This document shows positions 11,489-22,907 of a stretch of DNA of 64,000 bases, piece after piece. Numbering within the stretch: position 1 is the first letter of the stretch; every line of letters begins with the position of its first letter. Source of the DNA: Protea cynaroides (lineage: Eukaryota > Streptophyta > Magnoliopsida > Proteales > Proteaceae). Both the position numbers and the translations under genes were made by a program. Under the pieces are notes generated by a model. That model was not told the DNA's origin and did no database searches. It saw only the letters and a program-made list of their open reading frames with translations. The stretch spans positions 18,173,814 to 18,237,813 of the forward strand of contig CM053267.1 in the NCBI GenBank assembly GCA_028583415.1, read 5' to 3'.

Positions 11489-12420
11489 GGACGTCCCTAA
11501 GCCACTTTCACTCCTTTCACAACCCTAATCGAATTGAGAGAAAGAGAGGAGAAGGAAAGAGGAAGAAGAAAGGGAAGGAAGAGAAATTAAACCAAAAGAG
11601 AAGAGTTTTAGAGAAAGATTATCTTCTCAGGTATGGATACTAATTCCATGAGTTTCTACAGACCTTAGGTTAGTTAATGTTGAGAGTGTGATCTCGGAGA
11701 AACCCAAACCATCAATCTATGGTTAGGTTTTCATGGAAAACCATAGGAAAGTGCATGAAAGCTATCTATGTGGGTTATACATGGTTTCAGACCATGGAAT
11801 GAATGTATAATGGAATGTAGGAGCAAGTCATAGGATTCCAAGCACGAAGAATGGATTAAAAGAGGGAATTGGACCAAAGTGCACCGAGGGTCGCACCGAG
11901 GGTCGATGATCATTCGACCCTAGGTGTTCCTGACCATCGACCCTAAGTGTTCGGGAAGTTCAGAGTTAAGGGAGGGTCGCACCCAGGGTCGATCCTGACT
12001 CCGACCCTACCTCCGACCCTCAGTTAACAGAGTAGTTTTTAAATTTCGAATAAATTCTAATTAAATTCTATCGACTTTGTTAGGTCTTCTAGCAATATAA
12101 TAACACTGTAAAGGTGATTCTAAAGCTTGGAAAAGTATCTATTAGCAAGCTAAGGTGAGGAACCAGAACTCCAAACTAAATTGGTTAATAACAAAAATTG
12201 TTTTCTTTTCTTGAGTCCTATGCTATGCTTGATTCTATGCGAATATGTTTGTAATGTGCATATAGCATGCCATCCAATATTTCTATTATTTGTTCATGCA
12301 TATTTACTTTATTGTTTATAACATGATGATGATGATGATGATAAGAATAGGCATGTGCTTGTATGTGTGTGGTTGATGTACTTGATGCGAGCGAGTATCA
12401 GGGGAGGTGTGATGAGAACG

Positions 12421-12854
12421 TCAATAAACGTTAACCTTTGGTGGGTCTCAGCACTTTAACTCTATCTCTAACTCAAGTCTTGTGCATTAGCATCGTCGTA
12501 TCGCCATTACTTTAGCAGAACTATTATGTCGTAGAGTATTAGGGGAGGTGGTCTCGGTCCTTGTAGTCTCTGACTCTACCGGGGGGCCTTAGCTCTATCT
12601 CTATGGACATTCTGAGGGACGCTGGGGTGAGGCCTTGGATACACTTTTTGACATTAGGATTGGTTAGTTGCGAGCCCAGTTTGCAGCCCTCGCTAACAGG
12701 GGCTTACGTGTTGGTATGGCACTATATAGCAATAAACGTAACCTTTGTTATATAATGTTCATGATTGGGTGCATGTGAGTTGACGATAAACGTGATCTTC
12801 GGGTAACGTCACACACTCGTGTATAGAGGCGGGGTCAATAAACGCGACCTTTGG
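12421..12854 (+). repeat. Four interspersed copies of a caataaacgttaaccttt motif
   Basis: Copies begin near 12421, 12731, 12784 and 12835; the later ones are slightly diverged (cgataaacgtgatcttcgg, caataaacgcgacctttgg). They recur at the same positions in the LTRs of A, D, J, LTR2 and LTR3 but not in subfamily B. Confidence 0.7.
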
Positions 12855-13012
12855 CTACCTAAACCTTTCTATTGCATACTGCAAACCTATATACCAGACC
12901 AAAGATATAAATTGATTTGCATGCATATGTATTGTTGCATTGTTTTGGCTACTCACTAAGCCGTGATGTGTGCTCACCCCTCGACGTCGATTATTTTTAG
13001 TTGATGATGCAG

Positions 13013-13134
13013 GTTATACCGTTGAAGACTACGTGAATGAGTCTGCATACGGGAACGTGGCAGCGATGGAAGCTAAAACTAAAGTGGATACACACGACTC
13101 CTCTTGCGAGTGTAACTCGTGTGTATTTGATTAG
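13013..13134 (+). CDS. Putative Pol C-terminal tail exon inside the E 3' LTR
   Basis: Directly after an acceptor-like ttttagttgatgatgcag, a 40-codon frame runs to TAG (13132-13134), counting the split first codon. It begins G-YTVEDYV and ends HDSSCECNSCVFD. The same frame, always 40 codons, is present in A (22505 and 40170), D (24653-24775 and 34281-34403, minus), J (48339-48461, minus), LTR3 (40612) and the diverged subfamily B (43355-43477, minus). Differences between D and B fall largely on third codon positions, which argues for translation. There is no conserved upstream ATG. The first codon is split G|GT, matching the phase of the pol donor at 11070. Splicing there would replace the usual Pol end with an acidic tail carrying C-x-C-x2-C. 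This is inference; no RNA was seen. Confidence 0.5.
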
Positions 13135-13423
13135 ATATTTTACAGGTTTCTTTATTGGATTTATTAAGACATGTATTTGGTATTTAAATATTTATGTCTC
13201 AGTTGAAAACAGAATAATTTGCTATTAAATTAATGATATCATCTTAGTTTCTCAGTTCATGTTATTATAAGACTTCCGCTATTGTGTATTTACTCTGATT
13301 ATGATTACGAATGTGTGTAAGTTTAGATAACGCGGGGATAGCCTATTTGAGATCTTGGTTGAACCGTTGGTTTGCTAGCGGTTCATCACACCATTCTGAA
13401 CAGTGCGGAATTGGGGTCTGACA

Positions 13424-14902
13424 ACTTAGCATCGACCCTCAGTGTTCGGGAAGTTCAGATTAGGGGGTGGGTCGCACCCAGGGTCGATCAAGACTCCGAC
13501 CCTACCTCCGACCCTCAGTTTACAGAATGGTTTTTAAATTCAAAATTAATTCTAATTAAATTCTATCGACTTTGTTAGGTCTTCTAGCAATATAATAACA
13601 TTATAAAGGTGATTCTAAAGCTTGAAAAAATATCTATTAGCAAGCTAAGGTGAGGAAACAGAACTCTAAACTAATTGGTTAATAACAAATTATTTTCTTT
13701 TTCTTGAGTCCAATGCCATGCTTGATTCTATGCGAATATGTTTGTAATGTGCATACAACATGTCATCCAATATTTCTATTACTTGTTCATGCATATTTAC
13801 TTTGTTGTTTATAACATGATGATGATGATGATGATAGGAATAGGCATGTGATTGTATATGTGTGGTTGGTGTACTTGATGCGAGCGAGTATCAGGGGAGG
13901 TGTGATGAGAACGTCAATAAACGTTAACCTTTGGCAGGTCTCAGCACTTTAACTCTATCTCTAACTCAAGTCTTGTGCATTAGCATCGTCGTATCACCAT
14001 TACTTTAGCAGAACTATTATGTTGTAGAGTATTAGGGGAGGTGGTCTCGGTCCTTGTAGTCTCTGACTCTACCGGGGGGCCTTAGCTCTATCTCTATGGA
14101 CATTCTGAGGGATGCAGGGGTGAGGCCTTGGATACACTGTTTGGCATTAGGATTGGTTAGTTGCGAGCCCAGTTTGCAAGCCCTCGCCAGCAGGGGCTTA
14201 TGTGTTGGTATGGCACTATATAGCAATAAACGTTAACCTTTGTTGTATAATATCATGATTAGGGTGGATGGGGATGACAATAAACGTTAACCTTTGGGCG
14301 GACTTACACACCCTGTGTATAGAGGCGGGGTCAATAAACGTTAACCTTTGACCACCCAACCTTTCTATTGTGCATTGCAAACTATAAACCAGACTAAAGA
14401 TATGAATTCACTACATGCATATGTATTGTTGCATTGTTTTGTTTACTCACTGAGCTCAAGTTGGAGAGCTGACTCCCGCGCACGCAATTCTTTTTAGTTT
14501 CTGATGTTGCAGGTACTATGATTTAAGATTTTGTCTACACGCCAACATATGCACGGGTGGAGGCTATGAATGAGCAAGCTGTGGAGAACGAACATGGTTC
14601 GTTAAGCGAGCGTTTCAGCGGTGGATATGTTTAGTGTTTAGTTTTCGTATTTGGATATTGTAATATGTATTAAGTTATGTTTTGTTACTTGGAAATAAAT
14701 GGAATTTTAACTATTTATCATGTTTAGACCTCAGTTCATTATCTGTAAGACTTCTGCTATTTATTTTATTAGCTCTGATTATTATGGAATGTGTTTTTGG
14801 TTTATCATATGTGGGATAGCCTATTTTGAGATCCTGGTTGAACCGTTGGTTTGCTAGTGGTTCATCACACCATTCTGAACAGTGCAGAATTGGGGTGTGA
14901 CA
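13424..14902 (+). repeat. LTR2: 3' part of an older chromovirus LTR
   Basis: It starts mid-LTR (equivalent to about base 818 of the E LTR) and runs to the terminus ggggtgtgaca. The missing first part should lie left of the window, separated by E and F. Its last third is closer to LTR3 than to E (gagctcaagttggagagctg). The 40-codon frame at 14512-14634 is present but has a TAA at codon 5. An alternative reading is that acttag at 13424 is a mutated primer-site start (acttgg) followed by a deletion. Confidence 0.7.
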
Positions 14903-16610
14903 GGGTCGACCCCCTGTTCGACCCGTGACTTTTTGGTCTGGGGGTCGCAGGGGTCTCGAATTGTCCGACCCCCCCATCGACCCCCGAAAAATAATAAAAA
15001 ATAGTACGAACCGAAAATTAGGAAACTTTCCTAATTTCAATGGGAACCTTTCCTAAACTCAATGGGACTTATTTTGGGAGGTTTTACTCTATAAATAGGA
15101 CATCCCTAAGCCTCTTTCACTCCTTTTACAACCCTAATTGGGTTGGGAGAAAGAGAAAAGAAGGAAGAAAAGGAGAAGAGAAGGAGAATTGAAGAAGAAG
15201 ACCAAGTAGGAGGAAATTCAGAGGAAACTGTGAATCTCAGCAAACCTAAGGTATGAATACATTCTCCATGATTTATTTAAGAGTCTAGAATGGTTCATGA
15301 AGAGGGTATGACTTAGGAGAAACCCAAATCATTCATCCATGGGAGGATTTCAATGAAATCCATGGAGAAAATCATGGTAGGCAAAGTAAGGAAGAAACCT
15401 AGAGTTTTAAGCCATAGAACAAACATAGAATGGATTGTGGAAGTAAGCCATAGGACCCAAACATGAAAGAATGGATTATAGGATGAAATTCTCGACTCAA
15501 ACCACGGGGGGTCGCACCTAGGGTCGATGGAACATCCGACCCTAGCATCGACCCCCAGCATTCGGGAAGTCCAGGAAAGGGGTGGTCGCACCCAGGGTCG
15601 ATGGAACATCCGACCCTGGCATTTACCCTACCCTTGGGGGTCGTAGAAAACTGCTACCCATCCTACTACCCGTCCTGCTACCCCCACTTAACAGCAAGCC
15701 TAAAATTGTCAGAATGAATTCTAATTTAAATCTATCAACTTGTTAGGTTTTCCTGTTGATATAAAAGTGATTCTTAAATCTTAAAAGAGGATCTACACTC
15801 AAGCAAAGGTGAGGGAACAAGACCTAAACTAATTGGTTAATAATAAACTATTTTTATTTCTTGAGTCCAATGCCATGATTGATTCTATGAGTGTATGCTT
15901 ATCATGTGCATTTAACATGTCATCCAATATTTCTATTATTACTGTTCATGCATATTTAAATTTATTGTTTATAACATGATGAAGATGATGATGATAGGAA
16001 TAGGCATGTGAATGTATGTGTGTGGTTAGTATGCTTGATGCGAGCGAGTATCAGGGGGGTGTCATAGGCCAGGCCTCACCACTCTAGCTCTATCTCTAAC
16101 TCAAGTCTTGTCTACTAACATCATCGTATCGCCATTACCTTAGCAGAACTATTACGTCGTAGAGTATCGGGGAGGTGGTCTCGGTTCGGGTAGTCACTGA
16201 CTCTGCCGGGGGCCTTAGCTCTATCTCTATGGAAGTATTGAGGGATGCTGGGGTGAGGCCTTGGATACACTGTTTGACATTAGGATTGGTTAATTGCAAG
16301 CCCAGTTTGCAAGCCCTCGCCAACAGGGGCTTACGTGTTGGCATGGGTAGAGTATCAGGGGAAGTGTCATAGGCCGAGCCTCAGCACTTTAGCTCTATCT
16401 CTATTCCATGGTAGGGTGGATGGGGATGACAATAAACGTTAACCTTTGGGCGGGCCTTCACACCCTGTGCATAGAGGCGAGGCGGCCACCGAACCTTTCT
16501 ATAACGCATTGCAAACTTATATACCAGACCAAAGATATGAATGAATGCAAGCATATGTTTGTTGCATTGTTTAATTTTCTCACTGAGCTCAAGTTGGAGA
16601 GCTGACCCTC
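14903..16610 (+). repeat. LTR3, 5' part (unit 1 copy)
   Basis: A chromovirus LTR missing about its first 160 bases, with TATAAATAG at 15090. It stops at gctgaccctc, where the A-type LTR begins. Its continuation, starting with the repeated ccctc, is found 24 kb away at 40573. Short open frames here (for example around 16175-16372) are frame accidents within the LTR. Confidence 0.85.
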
Positions 16611-18903
16611 TGTAAAACCCGTATCAAACTAACCCAGTCTTACCACCTTGAACTAGGTTTACCCATCATGGTTGAGCCAAATGGACCAAATGCATGAAGG
16701 AGATCACGATCCCAGGTATTAAACTGACCCAAAAACACTTAAATAAGGGGAGGGTCGCATACCCAGTAAGGGAGGGTCGGACCCCCCCCCCCCAGTATAG
16801 AAGTCAGACCCCCAGTTTTATATGGGGGGTCGAACATTTTAAGGACCAGGGGTCGACGGGATCTCCGACCCCCCTATCGACCCCCGGTACACAGTAAAAG
16901 CTGAAATTAGGAAACTTTCCTAATTTCAATGGGATTCCTTCCTAATCTCAATGGGACTTATTTTAAGAGTTTCTACTCTATAAATAGGACGTCCCTAAGC
17001 CTCTTTCACTCCTTTAAGAACCCTAATTGTATTGAGAGAAAGAGAAGAGAAGGAAGAGAAGAAGAAGAGAAGGAAAGAAGAGAAGAAAGCAAAAGGAGAA
17101 GAGTTGCAGAGAAGGAGTAATCTTCTCAGGTATGGATACTATTTCCATGAGTTTCTAAAGACCTTAGGGTAGATAATGAAGTGGGTATGATCTCGGAGAA
17201 ACCCAAACCATCAACCCATGGTTAGGTTTTCGTGGAAAACCATGGGGGAAATCATGAAAGCCATATAGGTGAATGAATCATGGTTCTAAGCCATAGATCA
17301 TGTGTGGAATGGACTGTAGGAGCAAGCCATAGGACCCCAAACATGAAGGATGGGCTGAAGGAAGAAAAATCGACAAACCCACAGGGGGTCGCATAGGGGG
17401 TCGATGGCCAATCGACCCTACCAGACCCTGAGCATTGACCCCCAGTGTTCGGGAAGCCCAGAATAGGGGTGGTCGCACCCAGGGTCGATCATAACTCAGA
17501 CCCTAGCTCCGACCCCCAGTTAACAGCATGGTTTTTAAATTCAGAATTAATTCTAATTAAATTTTTTTCGACTTGGTAAGGTTTTCTAGTGATATAATAT
17601 CAATATAAAGATGATTCTTAAAGCTTGAAAGAGGACTTACGATCAAGTTAAGGTGAGAAAACAAGACCTACAAACTAATTGGTTAATAATAAGCTGTTTT
17701 TAATTTATTGAGTCCAATGCTATGCCTGATTCTATGCGAATATGTTTGTAATGTGCATACAACATGTCATCCAATATTTCTATTATTTGTTCATGCATAT
17801 TTACTTTATTGTTTATAACATGATGATGATAGGAATAGGCATGTGAATGTATGTGTGTGGTTGGTGTACTTGATGCGAGCGAGTATCAGGGGAGGTGTGA
17901 TGGGGACGTCAATAAACGTTAACCTTTGACGGGTCTCAACACTTTAGCTCTATCTCTAACTCAAGTCTTGTGCATTAGCATCGTCGTATCGCCATTACTT
18001 TAGCAGAACTATTACATCGTAGAGTATCAGGGGGGTGGTCTCGGTCCTTGTAGTCTCTGACTCTACCGGGGGGCCTTAGCTCTATCTCTATGGACGTTCT
18101 GAGGGATGCTGGGGTGAGGCTTTGGATACACTATTTGGCATTAGGATTGGTTAGTTGCGAGCCCAGTTTGCAAGCCCTTGCCAACAGGGGCTTACGTGTT
18201 GGCATGGCACTGTACAACAATAAACGTTAACCTTTGTTGTACAATGTTCATGAATTGGGTGCTTGTGAGTCGACGATAAACGTTACCTTCGGGCGGCGTC
18301 ACACACTTGTGTATAGAGGCGGGGTCAATAAACGTTAACCTTTGACCACCTAAACCTTTCTATTGCGCATTGTAAACTTTAACCCAAACCAAAGATATGA
18401 ATTGACTGCATGCATATGTATTGTTACATTGTTTTGTTTGCTCACTGAGCCATGATGTGTGCTCACCCCTCGACGTCGAATATTTTTAGTTGATGATGCA
18501 GGTACTACTGTCGAAGATTATGTAAATGCTCTAGTGTACGGGCACATGGCGGTGATGGAAGTTGAAGATGAAGTGGATACGCATGACTCCTCTTGCGAGT
18601 GCAACTCATGCGTATTCGATTAGATTTTATTTTCATTATTTGGATTTAGTAAAGCCATGTATTTGATATTTATTTATGTCTTAGTTGATACAGAATAATT
18701 TTCTATTTAAACATTAATATCACAGTAGATTCTCAGTTCATTTTACTATAAGACTTCCGCTATTGTGTATTTATTATGATTATGAATGTGGATGTATGAG
18801 GTTTAGATAAAATAGATATCGTCTGTCTGAGATCCTGGTTGAACCGTTGGTTTGCTAGTGGTTCATCACACCATTCTGAAGAGTGCAGAATTGGGGTGTG
18901 ACA
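16611..18903 (+). repeat. A-type LTR in unit 1, chimeric 3' end
   Basis: Nearly identical to the 5' LTR of A (20614-22907). It begins tgtaaaaccc and has the 40-codon frame at 18501-18623. Its last 30 bases (ctgaagagtgcagaattgg) resemble LTR2 rather than the A 5' LTR (ctaaatagtgcggaattgg), which points to recombination close to the end. Confidence 0.85.
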
Positions 18904-20613
18904 GGGTCGACCCCCTGTTCGACCCGTGACTTTTTGGTCTGGGGGTCGCAGGGGTCTCGAATTGTCCGACCCCCCCATCGACCCCCGAAAAATAATAAAA
19001 AATAGTACGAACCGAAAATTAGGAAACTTTCCTAATTTCAATGGGAACCTTTCCTAAACTCAATGGGACTTATTTTGGGAGGTTTTACTCTATAAATAGG
19101 ACATCCCTAAGCCTCTTTCACTCCTTTTACAACCCTAATTGGGTTGGGAGAAAGAGAAAAGAAGGAAGAAAAGGAGAAGAGAAGGAGAATTGAAGAAGAA
19201 GACCAAGTAGGAGGAAATTCAGAGGAAACTGTGAATCTCAGCAAACCTAAGGTATGAATACATTCTCCATGATTTATTTAAGAGTCTAGAATGGTTCATG
19301 AAGAGGGTATGACTTAGGAGAAACCCAAATCATTCATCCATGGGAGGATTTCAATGAAATCCATGGAGAAAATCATGGTAGGCAAAGTAAGGAAGAAACC
19401 TAGAGTTTTAAGCCATAGAACAAACATAGAATGGATTGTGGAAGTAAGCCATAGGACCCAAACATGAAAGAATGGATTATAGGATGAAATTCTCGACTCA
19501 AACCACGGGGGGTCGCACCTAGGGTCGATGGAACATCCGACCCTAGCATCGACCCCCAGCATTCGGGAAGTCCAGGAAAGGGGTGGTCGCACCCAGGGTC
19601 GATGGAACATCCGACCCTGGCATTTACCCTACCCTTGGGGGTCGTAGAAAACTGCTACCCATCCTGCTACCCGTCCTGCTACCCCCACTTAACAGCAAGC
19701 CTAAAATTGTCAGAATGAATTCTAATTTAAATCTATCAACTTGTTAGGTTTTCCTGTTGATATAAAAGTGATTCTTAAATCTTAAAAGAGGATCTACACT
19801 CAAGCAAAGGTGAGGGAACAAGACCTAAACTAATTGGTTAATAATAAACTATTTTTATTTCTTGACTCCAATGCCATGATTGATTCTATGAGTGTATGCT
19901 TATCATGTGCATTTAACATGTCATCCAATATTTCTATTATTACTGTTCATGCATATTTAAATTTATTGTTTATAACATGATGAAGATGATGATGATAGGA
20001 ATAGGCATGTGAATGTATGTGTGTGGTTAGTATGCTTGATGCGAGCGAGTATCAGGGGGGTGTCATAGGCCAGGCCTCACCACTCTAGCTCTATCTCTAA
20101 CTCAAGTCTTGTCTACTAACATCATCGTATCGCCATTACCTTAGCAGAACTATTACGTCGTAGAGTATCAGGGGAGGTGGTCTCGGTTCGTGTAGTCACT
20201 GACTCTGCCGGGGGGCCTTAGCTCTATCTCTATGGAAGTATTGAGGGATGCTGGGGTGAGGCCTTGGATACACTGTTTGACATTAGGATTGGTTAATTGC
20301 AAGCCCAGTTTGCAAGCCCTCGCCAACAGGGGCTTACGTGTTGGCATGGGTAGAGTATCAGGGGAAGTGTCATAGGCCGAGCCTCAGCACTTTAGCTCTA
20401 TCTCTATTCCATGGTAGGGTGGATGGGGATGACAATAAACGTTAACCTTTGGGCGGGCCTTCACACCCTGTGCATAGAGGCGAGGCGGCCACCGAACCTT
20501 TCTATAACGCATTGCAAACTTATATACCAGACCAAAGATATGAATGAATGCAAGCATATGTTTGTTGCATTGTTTAATTTTCTCACTGAGCTCAAGTTGG
20601 AGAGCTGACCCTC
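18904..20613 (+). repeat. LTR3, 5' part (unit 2 copy)
   Basis: Same sequence as 14903-16610 apart from a few substitutions and small indels. It ends with the target duplication ccctc (20609-20613) of element A. Confidence 0.85.
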
Positions 20614-22907
20614 TGTAAAACCCGTATCAAACTAACCCAGTCTTACCACCTTGAACTAGGTCTACCCATCATGGTTGAGCCAAATGGACCAAATGCATGA
20701 AGGAGATCACGATCCCAGGTATTAAACTGACCCAAAAACACTTAAATAAGGGGAGGGTCGCATACCCAGTAAGGGAGGGTCGGACCCCCCCCCCCCAGTA
20801 TAGAAGTCAGACCCCCAGTTTTATATGGGGGGTCGAACATTTTAAGGACCAGGGGTCGACGGGATCTCCGACCCCCCTATCGACCCCCGGTACACAGTAA
20901 AAGCTGAAATTAGGAAACTTTCCTAATTTCAATGGGATTCCTTCCTAATCTCAATGGGACTTATTTTAAGAGTTTCTACTCTATAAATAGGACGTCCCTA
21001 AGCCTCTTTCACTCCTTTAAGAACCCTAATTGTATTGAGAGAAAGAGAAGAGAAGGAAGAGAAGAAGAAGAGAAGGAAAGAAGAGAAGAAAGCAAAAGGA
21101 GAAGAGTTGCAGAGAAGGAGTAATCTTCTCAGGTATGGATACTATTTCCATGAGTTTCTAAAGACCTTAGGGTAGATAATGAAGTGGGTATGATCTCGGA
21201 GAAACCCAAACCATCAACCCATGGTTAGGTTTTCGTGGAAAACCATGGGGGAAATCATGAAAGCCATATAGGTGAATGAATCATGGTTCTAAGCCATAGA
21301 TCATGTGTGGAATGGACTGTAGGAGCAAGCCATAGGACCCCAAACATGAAGGATGGGCTGAAGGAAGAAAAATCGACAAACCCACAGGGGGTCGCATAGG
21401 GGGTCGATGGCCAATCGACCCTACCAGACCCTGAGCATTGACCCCCAGTGTTCGGGAAGCCCAGAATAGGGGTGGTCGCACCCAGGGTCGATCATAACTC
21501 AGACCCTAGCTCCGACCCCCAGTTAACAGCATGGTTTTTAAATTCAGAATTAATTCTAATTAAATTTTTTTCGACTTGGTAAGGTTTTCTAGTGATATAA
21601 TATCAATATAAAGATGATTCTTAAAGCTTGAAAGAGGACTTACGATCAAGTTAAGGTGAGAAAACAAGACCTACAAACTAATTGGTTAATAATAAGCTGT
21701 TTTTAATTTATTGAGTCCAATGCTATGCCTGATTCTATGCGAATATGTTTGTAATGTGCATACAACATGTCATCCAATATTTCTATTATTTGTTCATGCA
21801 TATTTACTTTATTGTTTATAACATGATGATGATAGGAATAGGCATGTGAATGTATGTGTGTGGTTGGTGTACTTGATGCGAGCGAGTATCAGGGGAGGTG
21901 TGATGGGGACGTCAATAAACGTTAACCTTTGACGGGTCTCAACACTTTAGCTCTATCTCTAACTCAAGTCTTGTGCATTAGCATCGTCGTATCGCCATTA
22001 CTTTAGCAGAACTATTACATCGTAGAGTATCAGGGGGGTGGTCTCGGTCCTTGTAGTCTCTGACTCTACCGGGGGGCCTTAGCTCTATCTCTATGGACGT
22101 TCTGAGGGATGCTGGGGTGAGGCTTTGGATACACTATTTGGCATTAGGATTGGTTAGTTGCGAGCCCAGTTTGCAAGCCCTTGCCAACAGGGGCTTACGT
22201 GTTGGCATGGCACTGTACAACAATAAACGTTAACCTTTGTTGTACAATGTTCATGAATTGGGTGCTTGTGAGTCGACGATAAACGTTACCTTCGGGGCGG
22301 CGTCACACACTTGTGTATAGAGGCGGGGTCAATAAACGTTAACCTTTGACCACCTAAACCTTTCTATTGCGCATTGTAAACTTTAACCCAAACCAAAGAT
22401 ATGAATTGACTGCATGCATATGTATTGTTACATTGTTTTGTTTGCTCACTGAGCCATGATGTGTGCTCACCCCTCGACGTCGAATATTTTTAGTTGATGA
22501 TGCAGGTACTACTGTCGAAGATTATGTAAATGCTCTAGTGTACGGGCACATGGCGGTGATGGAAGTTGAAGATGAAGTGGATACGCATGACTCCTCTTGC
22601 GAGTGCAACTCATGCGTATTCGATTAGATTTTATTTTCATTATTTGGATTTAGTAAAGCCATGTATTTGATATTTATTTATGTCTTAGTTGATACAGAAT
22701 AATTTTCTATTTAAACATTAATATCACAGTAGATTCTCAGTTCATTTTACTATAAGACTTCCGCTATTGTGTATTTATTCTGATTATGAATGTGGATGTA
22801 TGAGGTTTAGATAAAATAGATATCGTCTGTCTGAGATCCTGGTTGAACCGTTGGTTTGCTAGTGGTTCATCACACCATTCTAAATAGTGCGGAATTGGGG
22901 TGTGACA
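20614..22907 (+). repeat. 5' LTR of element A (2294 bp)
   Basis: TGTAAAACCC to GGGGTGTGACA, with TATAAATAG at 20983, a purine-rich leader and CAG|GTATGG donor-like site near 21132. The conserved 40-codon frame is at 22505-22627 (G-TTVEDYVN...SCECNSCVFD). Confidence 0.9.

Larger units (their letters stand above)
11116..13423 (+). repeat. 3' LTR of element E (2308 bp)
   Basis: It begins TGTAAGACCC and ends GGGGTCTGACA. Layout: GGGTCGA/TCGACCC cluster (11269-11395), TATA-like TATTTAAA at 11481, purine-rich leader, donor-like CAG|GTATGG at 11630, a second cluster (11880-12025), a donor-like AAG|GTGAGG at 12154, four copies of a caataaacgttaacctttg motif, a conserved hairpin near 12680, then the acceptor and 40-codon exon (13013-13134), followed by AT-rich sequence to the end. 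The flank continues into LTR2. Confidence 0.9.
14903..18903 (+). repeat. Tandem duplication, unit 1 (4001 bp)
   Basis: This unit holds the 5' part of LTR3 (14903-16610) and a complete A-type LTR (16611-18903). It repeats at 18904-22907 with only a handful of differences (for example tcggggagg at 16178 against tcaggggagg in unit 2). The junction at 18903/18904 joins an LTR end to mid-LTR3, exactly as at 14902/14903. Confidence 0.9.
18904..22907 (+). repeat. Tandem duplication, unit 2 (4004 bp)
   Basis: Second copy of the 4.0-kb unit: the LTR3 part at 18904-20613 and the real 5' LTR of A at 20614-22907, which leads into A's internal region. Confidence 0.9.

Noticed and set aside
12590..12730. 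LTR frame MDILRDAG...LQALANRGL as the upstream coding exon of the 40-codon tail
   Set aside because: E and D have one-base indels in it, B has several stops, and the donor-like site alternates GT and GC among LTRs. The block is conserved as nucleotide sequence, not as protein.
13037..13228. 63-residue frame overlapping the tail exon in E in another frame
   Set aside because: It is absent from the other LTRs; the conserved frame is the one ending VFD and stop.
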